A stretch of DNA of 64,000 nucleotides, taken from NCBI GenBank assembly GCA_026214975.1, contig CM047815.1, positions 63,185,852-63,249,851 of the forward strand, given 5' to 3'. The notes under the pieces are model-generated. The model was not told the DNA's origin, did no database searches, and saw only the letters and a program-made list of their open reading frames with translations. The position numbers and the translations under genes were made by a program. This document shows positions 61,401-64,000 of the stretch, one piece after another; position 1 is the first letter of the stretch; every line of letters starts with the position of its first letter. The DNA comes from Gentiana macrophylla. Taxonomy: Eukaryota > Streptophyta > Magnoliopsida > Gentianales > Gentianaceae.

Positions 61401-62665
61401 GCGATAAGGCGGTGTGGAGTGATAAGGTGAAATAAATTCAAAATTCAAATAATAAAAGCGAGACGTGTTTGATCTTTGAAGGAGCTAAGGGTTATGAGTT
61501 TGAGTCAAAGAGAGTCTATCTCAATACTTCAAACAAAAACAACCGGTGGTTATCTTTCAAGTTCAAGATCCGAAAGATTAAACCAAAAGTCTATCTCCAA
61601 AATTATTTACGATTATTTTGAATTCAGTTTGAATAAATCTAGATGATTATTGTTTAGACTATAAATAGGTTACATCTGATGTAAACAAAAGCACTGAACA
61701 CTGAATAAAAGGTTTCATACAAGTTTTGCTTCCCTGCGTTTTTGTTCCTCAATTTCCAGATTTCTTGAGTTTTTCTCAAGTAGTGTAGACTATGTTGTAT
61801 CATTTGAGCTGTATGGTAGCATTTATCTATCAACACTTATCCTTATTAAAAAAACAGTATTATAATTTGGAATCTCTAATTAACATTATTGTTCATGTAT
61901 GAAGTTTAAGTATCGGTAAAATAGTAGAATGTTTTTCCGTGTCAATGAGATCATGAGAAATGTTGAATTCTCACCCCAAAAATCCTTAAAATTTAGGTAA
62001 TTTATGTAATAAACGTAACTCGAACAAATAATACATAGAAAGTATTTAATCATATATATACAATTATATTTACTTAATTTATATTGTGTCTATCAAATAT
62101 TCCATTTATATTTCTTCATTTTTTTTTCCCTTATAGAATACGGTTAAACATTTTCTTGATAAGAAAAAAATGTGAGAATTATGTAATGATTGTATATGAG
62201 GTGCTGTGGATCCGTAAATTTTCTTCAGGGTGTTCGTAATTTTTATTTGAAGTATAAAAAAACATTGTCTCCAAAATATTTTTCTACAGATAAAATATAG
62301 AATATTTTTAGCAGGTCCGTGGACCCCAATTCAATATATGTGTGTCCTCCATTGCTTATATATATATATATATGATTGCAGAAAACATAATTCCAGAAAG
62401 CATAGTGGCAGCATTCACGCATGACATATTCATAAAGGGTTGCCAGACAAGCTTTTCTTCAGAGGGTCCAAATGATACTGAAGTGAGCAACCTTTATCCT
62501 GTTGACTCATTCGTAACCGTTGATGTTTGCTTCGACGAATTCTATGCTAAGTTGAACAACAAATCTCTACGTTTTGTCGACGAAGATATTGATGACGAGA
62601 CACACCTTGTTGTTGATATCGCCGACATTACTAGGGACTGCGCGGAGTTGAATTACATTCCTTGA
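34308..62665 (+). CDS. LAR: Leucoanthocyanidin reductase, 5 exons over 28.4 kb
   Basis: NADPH-dependent reductase of the isoflavone-reductase-like (short-chain dehydrogenase, NmrA-type) family. It converts leucocyanidin to (+)-catechin for proanthocyanidins; LAR is also reported to release epicatechin from a cysteinyl-epicatechin conjugate. It is a soluble enzyme of the flavonoid pathway. Exons 34308-34496, 34616-34756, 39316-39553, 55395-55598 and 62382-62665 join in phase (0, 0, 1, 1) to 351 residues, close to the usual LAR length. Residues: nucleotide loop G14-ATG-FMG20; RFLP 111-114; His119 and Lys137, at the spacing of the catalytic pair known in grape LAR; ICCN 154-157; THD 270-272. These three short motifs distinguish LAR from other family members. 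All introns are GT-AG: 119, 4,559, 15,841 and 6,783 bp. The last three carry transposons. No in-frame stop or missing key residue is seen, so the gene looks functional. Whether it is spliced efficiently is not known. Confidence 0.93.
34616..34756 (+). CDS. LAR: LAR exon 2
   Basis: 47 codons between TGTAG| and AAG|GTAACC. It encodes the segment with [14 protein letters not shown], a conserved part of the nucleotide-binding domain. Confidence 0.93.
34795..35600 (-). mobile_element. Poly(A) retroposon remnant (LINE-like 3' end), antisense
   Basis: On the minus strand it ends TTGTTGTGTTTTAATGAAAACC...CGGAAAAAAAAAAAA, typical of the 3' end of plant non-LTR retroposons. No RT domain or target duplication was found, so the distal boundary is arbitrary. 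Confidence 0.4.
35706..35866. mobile_element. hAT MITE in LAR intron 2
   Basis: 161 bp, perfect 8-bp duplication ATTCAAAC (35698-35705 and 35867-35874). Inverted ends: CAAGGGCGGACGTA on the left, CAGTGGCGGACCTA as the complement of the right. This is the hAT pattern (8-bp duplication, CA(G/A)-type ends). It sits within other repeated DNA, so it is a nested insertion. Confidence 0.8.
36757..37300 (-). mobile_element. Second poly(A) retroposon remnant, antisense
   Basis: A poly(T) run followed by CCCTAAAGAAAAAACTTTATTAAGG; read on the other strand this is a 3' end with a poly(A) tail. The GC-rich body (about 37,010-37,300) has Pro/Ala/Ser-rich frames, not a recognised protein. Confidence 0.35.
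37707..38115. mobile_element. GAGCCGAAC-rich element in LAR intron 2
   Basis: Begins GGGCTGTAAATGAACC, similar to the right terminus (complement) of the element at 1897-2398. It is built of GAGCCGAACATGTTCG words in both orientations. The right end is not clear, so it may be truncated. Confidence 0.45.
39316..39553 (+). CDS. LAR: LAR exon 3
   Basis: 79 codons plus one base, from TTGTAG|AGA to AAAG|GTACAT. It starts with [10 protein letters not shown] and carries His119, Lys137 and the ICCN motif, i.e. the catalytic core. Confidence 0.95.
39640..39775 (+). mobile_element. SINE candidate (tRNA-like internal promoter)
   Basis: A-box-like TGGCCTAGTGG (39656-39666) and B-box-like GGTTTGAGTC (39699-39708; consensus GGTTCGANTC) lie 43 bp apart, as in RNA polymerase III promoters of tRNA-derived SINEs. 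No clear target duplication, so boundaries are approximate. It is not a tRNA gene: no cloverleaf can be drawn. Confidence 0.55.
42314..42649 (-). repeat. Copia-3 3' LTR
   Basis: 336 bp; on the minus strand it runs TGTTACAGTATAAA... to ...CTTCATCA. The polypurine tract (complement of 42650-42663, AGCTTGAGGGGGGA) adjoins it. Confidence 0.9.
42700..45942 (-). pseudogene. Copia-3 pol (protease, integrase, RT, RNase H), decayed
   Basis: Read right to left: protease [12 protein letters not shown] (about 45,830-45,795); integrase [40 protein letters not shown] and RSDNGVEF, with a 187-codon intact stretch (44938-45501) ending at ERKH. Then broken RT (44,150-43,600) and an RNase H relic ([14 protein letters not shown], about 43,090-43,050). 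The RT region has many single-base indels, so it no longer gives a continuous frame. Confidence 0.9.
46030..46936 (-). pseudogene. Copia-3 gag with zinc knuckle
   Basis: ATG at 46936; a 163-codon stretch with [16 protein letters not shown] and [24 protein letters not shown] parallels copia-2 gag. After a gap with a frameshift, the knuckle [19 protein letters not shown] follows near 46,130-46,070; the usual CCHC His is a Tyr here. Confidence 0.88.
47140..47463 (-). repeat. Copia-3 5' LTR
   Basis: 324 bp; TGTTACAGTATAAAAGC... to ...CTTCATCA on the minus strand, followed by the primer site at 47128-47139. Confidence 0.9.
47469..49590. other. Intron 3 DNA without a recognised gene
   Basis: Nothing convincing on either strand. 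A short GC-rich block at about 48,130-48,200 (GCGGAGTGGCTCTCGCCGCGG) and the AAT repeat stand out. Some of it may be an old LTR but no terminal match was found. Confidence 0.4.
49600..51150 (+). pseudogene. Degenerate copia remnant with internal deletion
   Basis: A gag zinc-knuckle relic [15 protein letters not shown] (about 49,688-49,732), an [10 protein letters not shown] and LWHYRLGHL integrase N-terminal relic (50,110-50,250), then a jump at about 50,430 to the end of RT ([19 protein letters not shown]). RNase H follows ([26 protein letters not shown], 50,748-50,822) and the pol tail [14 protein letters not shown]. The integrase core and most of RT are missing. A purine-rich tract near 51,140-51,170 may mark the former 3' LTR, but neither LTR could be delimited. 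Confidence 0.8.
51537..52123 (+). repeat. 5' LTR-like segment of the gag-only element
   Basis: Matches 54,527-55,093 over most of its length with point differences and small indels. The sequence from 52,124 to the primer site may also be LTR that is absent from the 3' copy. Confidence 0.7.
53381..54064 (+). pseudogene. Gypsy-type gag relic
   Basis: The 153-codon stretch 53381-53842 carries [27 protein letters not shown] and [20 protein letters not shown], characteristic of Ty3/gypsy Retrotrans_gag. After a TAG at 53840-53842 the region 53849-54064 has [25 protein letters not shown], the typical gag tail before the protease. The region upstream (52,400-53,380) is an earlier, broken part of the same gag. 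No zinc-knuckle cysteines are seen. Confidence 0.78.
54361..54526. repeat. Tandem repeat, about 3 units of 56-57 bp
   Basis: Units start GCTTC(A/G)GT(C/T)G at 54361, 54417 and 54474, each with TTTTTTACACGA(A/T)GTAC and GACTTGGTTTTC. The last is truncated at the start of the 3' LTR. They lie between gag and the 3' LTR, where a polypurine tract is expected (GTACGGGGGACGA). Confidence 0.85.
54527..55093 (+). repeat. 3' LTR-like segment of the gag-only element
   Basis: Contains a TATA box (TATAAATA, 54902-54909) better preserved than in the 5' copy. Similarity to the 5' copy ends at AATCAACACTAAA. Confidence 0.7.
55174..55270. repeat. Dispersed repeat, related to 63,183-63,300
   Basis: ATATAAGTGT...AATTCGGGTTA...CGAGCACGACGATCT...CAGTAGTTAACTGG parallels the segment downstream of LAR. 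It lies 125 bp before exon 4. Confidence 0.6.
55395..55598 (+). CDS. LAR: LAR exon 4
   Basis: 204 nt from GTGCAG|CT to GCAG|GTTTTT. It completes codon 190 (Ala) and encodes [18 protein letters not shown] through DDLLAVAA, part of the substrate domain. Confidence 0.95.
56391..56788 (+). repeat. Copia-4 5' LTR
   Basis: 398 bp; TATA-like ACTATAAATAGG near 56,670. Lacks a block of about 48 bp that the 3' LTR carries. Confidence 0.9.
56789..56800 (+). promoter_or_regulatory. Copia-4 primer-binding site
   Basis: AGGTATCAGAGC, one base from TGGTATCAGAGC, adjoins the 5' LTR. Confidence 0.85.
57038..57799 (+). CDS. Copia-4 gag capsid region, open over 253 codons
   Basis: ATG at 57038. It carries [21 protein letters not shown] near the N-terminus, then [52 protein letters not shown] and [17 protein letters not shown]: the copia capsid (UBN2/Retrotran_gag) order. 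It would assemble the element's particle. The frame stops at TAG 57797-57799, after which the same frame continues into the zinc knuckle ([15 protein letters not shown], 57,905-57,950), so the stop is a point mutation (CAG to TAG is the simplest change). As a stand-alone capsid it could still be expressed. Confidence 0.82.
   Translation: MSTLSLNVNNFVTLKLAQGNYPLWREQALALAESQDLVGHLTNETPVPEQTIKSTNAEGTEVITPNQEYQKWKKSDRLLRGWLIGSLSEESLSIVIGLDTAYSVWTALKDAYAQDSQEREFTLKQQLTYLKKDESKSITEHIREFKSLCDSLAAIGKPVQDSEKVYSLLTSLGPSYETFTTTMLKPPRPTYTELVSHLQNLDQRRTWFSNSMNQTQNTPQMAYYSQNQNRTSQTSRQPQQDTRFVSSGRGFQA
57800..61310 (+). pseudogene. Copia-4 pol, decayed
   Basis: Zinc knuckle; then protease, where the sequence around [10 protein letters not shown] (about 58,045) contains a 2-nt AC duplication that shifts frame at the active-site Asp. 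Integrase zinc region relic WHREVGPH (about 58,435), core relics, and the C-terminal [15 protein letters not shown] (59,098-59,142). [15 protein letters not shown] (59,931-59,970), [19 protein letters not shown] (60,126-60,182) and YVDD at 60379-60390. RNase [21 protein letters not shown] (60,864-60,923) and [19 protein letters not shown]. At least five frameshifts or stops. PPT GTTTGAGGGAGGTA precedes 61332. Confidence 0.9.
61332..61778 (+). repeat. Copia-4 3' LTR
   Basis: 447 bp. Compared with the 5' LTR it carries an additional block of about 48 bp (61,381-61,430, CGAACTCTCAAGATCCGGAG...) after ACAAGTG(C/T)GAAGT. The rest is nearly identical. Confidence 0.9.
62382..62665 (+). CDS. LAR: LAR exon 5 and stop
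   Basis: 284 nt from ATTGCAG|AA to TGA at 62663-62665. It encodes [20 protein letters not shown], with the THD motif, and the variable acidic C-terminal tail (VDEDIDDET). Confidence 0.95.
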
Positions 62666-63182
62666 AAAACATGGTTATGTTATAGCGCACGTGATGACAT
62701 TGGGTGAACTTCAGGCTCTTCGGGACGACACGCACAAACGTGCGTGCGTGCTTGGTAATGATGAAATTCAGGATTGGAAGGATTCTTATATAGGTCCTTT
62801 AGCTATGATGATTTGTCTAACTTTGGTTATGCTTGTAGTGTAGAGACTTATTTCTTATTTCTGGGCATTGTCTATTTGTTTACATTTACATTTGAAAATG
62901 TTTTGTTCTTCTTTTTGGGTTTTTAACCCTTTTTATGTTTGGACTCTGGATGTCGTACTTTTTTCTTATTAATTAAGGATTGAATACAACTGTTTTACGA
63001 TTGAATCATTGATTTGATGTATTCGAACCGAGTCAATGCTCATTAAAGCATAAACTTGGTTCGACATATGAGAAACTTTTTCAAACTTGATTCAAACTGA
63101 TCGAGTTATATAAAACATATACGATCGAAACAATTTGTTTATATTTGTAAAAAATCACGTCGATAAAATAGTAGAATCTTTC
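62666..63182. other. LAR 3' flank
   Basis: Presumed 3' untranslated region and downstream DNA. No exact AATAAA was found in the first 300 bases after the stop, so the poly(A) site is not placed. No other gene. Confidence 0.5.
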
Positions 63183-63339
63183 ACCTCATATAAGTGTGAG
63201 GCCTAAATGTATTGTCAATTCGGGTTAGCCATTTTAGACCATGCGAGGACGATGGTCTAAGCAGTTGACCGGATCAGTTATGACTGATTTAGCGCTGCCA
63301 GGCTTGGGGTCTGGGGGCGTTACAGAATGGTATCAGAGC
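63183..63339 (+). repeat. LTR-like repeat end with primer-binding-site match
   Basis: The segment related to 55,174-55,270 continues to GGGGGCGTTACAGAA and then TGGTATCAGAGC (63328-63339), a perfect tRNA-Met primer site. This looks like the 3' part of an LTR, but the element body after it is unrecognisable. Confidence 0.5.
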
Positions 63340-63561
63340 CGACTATGAGACGGAACTATGCGATGCACCGTTAGAGACGGTAGACGGTGTGAGGATGGCC
63401 TCCAGGTCCTGGAGTCCACTGGGACAAGTCTTGGCCGGCGAGGATGCCTATAAGGGGGAGCCATTCTAGGACCAAATTTGTACAATCGACACTGATATAT
63501 TTTTTATACAGCAATCAAAGGGAATAAACAAACTTGTACCTTATTGCCTTAATAATTAACA

Positions 63562-63660
63562 TGGTATTAGAGCGAGGTTAGAGGAAAAAAATTTCTTTTC
63601 CACCGAAAAAAAATGTCTACAAACAGTCATAGTGAATCAAAGAAAGAAAGTGGTATGGCC
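63562..63660 (+). mobile_element. 5' fragment of a copia element
   Basis: TGGTATTAGAGC (63562-63573; one change from the tRNA-Met primer site) is followed 40 bp on by ATG (63613) and a short frame MSTNSHSESKKESG. It abuts an antisense integrase fragment, so it is only a fragment, if genuine. Confidence 0.35.
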
Positions 63661-64000
63661 ACTGCAAGGTCCAGACACTTTTAACCATGGTGGGAAGTAC
63701 TATAGCCAAGAAAGATGTAGGTTTTGGGCGGAAATCGGTTTGTGATGGTTGTAGGGGACGGAGATAAGGCCAGCACACACAACCAAATACTCGAAGGAAT
63801 GCATAATCAGGGGACATATGATAGACCATTTCAAAATGAGACTTATCATGAAGGACTTTGGTGGGGAGACGGTTGATAATATAAGTGGCAATGATAAAAA
63901 CATCCTCCCAATAAGGAAGCGGAAGGTTGGATTGGGCAAGAAGAGAAAGACCGACTTCAACAATTTGACGGTGGCGGCGCTCAATAGCACCAACATGTTC
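63645..64000 (-). pseudogene. Copia integrase fragment, antisense, continues beyond the window
   Basis: Open from the window edge on the minus strand: EHVGAIERRHRQIVEVGLSL (the end of the integrase core), then PYWEDVFIIATYIINRLPT and LRVFGCVCWPYLRP, the copia integrase C-terminal signature. A frameshift near 63,725 is followed in the next frame by FLGYSTSHHG and KCLDLA, split by a stop. It is not in the same family as copia-2 or copia-4 by these segments. The rest of the element, if present, lies beyond 64,000. Confidence 0.82.

Larger units (their letters stand above)
56391..61778 (+). mobile_element. Ty1/copia 'copia-4', sense orientation in LAR intron 4
   Basis: 5,388 bp, perfect 5-bp duplication AGTAG (56386-56390 and 61779-61783). 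LTRs 56391-56788 (398 bp) and 61332-61778 (447 bp) start TATTAAGACACAAAAC (the canonical TG is TA here) and end TCTCA. Primer site AGGTATCAGAGC follows at 56789. Gag is intact over 253 codons; pol has several frameshifts. A family distinct from copia-2/3. Confidence 0.93.
55599..62381 (+). other. LAR intron 4 (6.8 kb)
   Basis: Holds copia-4 (56391-61778). The flanking stretches 55,599-56,385 and 61,784-62,381 are A/T-rich with no recognised gene and look like original intron. Without copia-4 and one duplication the intron would be about 1.4 kb. Confidence 0.85.

Noticed and set aside
34308..62665. LAR as a pseudogene split by transposons
   Set aside because: All junctions are GT-AG with matching phase, no stop occurs, and the diagnostic residues are intact, so a gene with long introns is the simpler reading.

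Overview
The window is nuclear DNA of a flowering plant, most likely a eudicot. It is AT-rich, has GT-AG introns, contains nested LTR retrotransposons, a plant-type Helitron and several MITEs, and carries one recognisable host gene: leucoanthocyanidin reductase (LAR, proanthocyanidin/catechin pathway). I cannot name the species from sequence alone.

Layout. 1-5,700: no recognisable gene; a hAT-type MITE (1,822-2,725) carries a second TIR element (1,897-2,398) with a 9-bp target duplication, and a Stowaway-type MITE lies at 5,419-5,700. 6,150-16,830: a broken Ty1/copia element ('copia-1') split inside its gag zinc knuckle by a 7.5-kb LTR element without coding capacity (7,328-14,814; LTRs of about 1.75 kb, tRNA-Asp-type primer site, 5-bp duplication ATATC). 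17,125-24,233: 'copia-2', complete with LTRs and 5-bp duplication CTTTA, inactivated by stops, by a scrambled tract in gag and by a 2.1-kb solo LTR. About 24,880-33,973: a Helitron whose Rep/helicase gene is broken (frameshift, stop, loss of the middle of the helicase), followed by an RPA70-like gene whose eight exons still join into one open frame.

34,308-62,665: the LAR gene on the + strand. Five exons with GT-AG junctions and matching phases give 351 residues containing the RFLP, ICCN and THD hallmarks and the GxxGxxG nucleotide-binding loop. Coding sequence is 1,056 nt in a 28,358-bp span. Intron 2 (4.6 kb) holds poly(A)-type retroposon remnants, a hAT MITE and a GAGCCGAAC-rich element. 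Intron 3 (15.8 kb) holds a SINE candidate, 'copia-3' in antisense (same family as copia-2), a degenerate copia remnant and a gag-only gypsy-like element. Intron 4 (6.8 kb) holds 'copia-4' in sense orientation.

62,666-64,000: 3' flank with a diverged LTR-like repeat, two primer-binding-site-like motifs and the start of an antisense copia integrase that runs off the end of the window.

The genes do not form a pathway. The picture is one host metabolic gene that keeps an open reading frame despite heavy transposon loading of its introns, with a Helitron ending about 0.3 kb upstream of its start codon.
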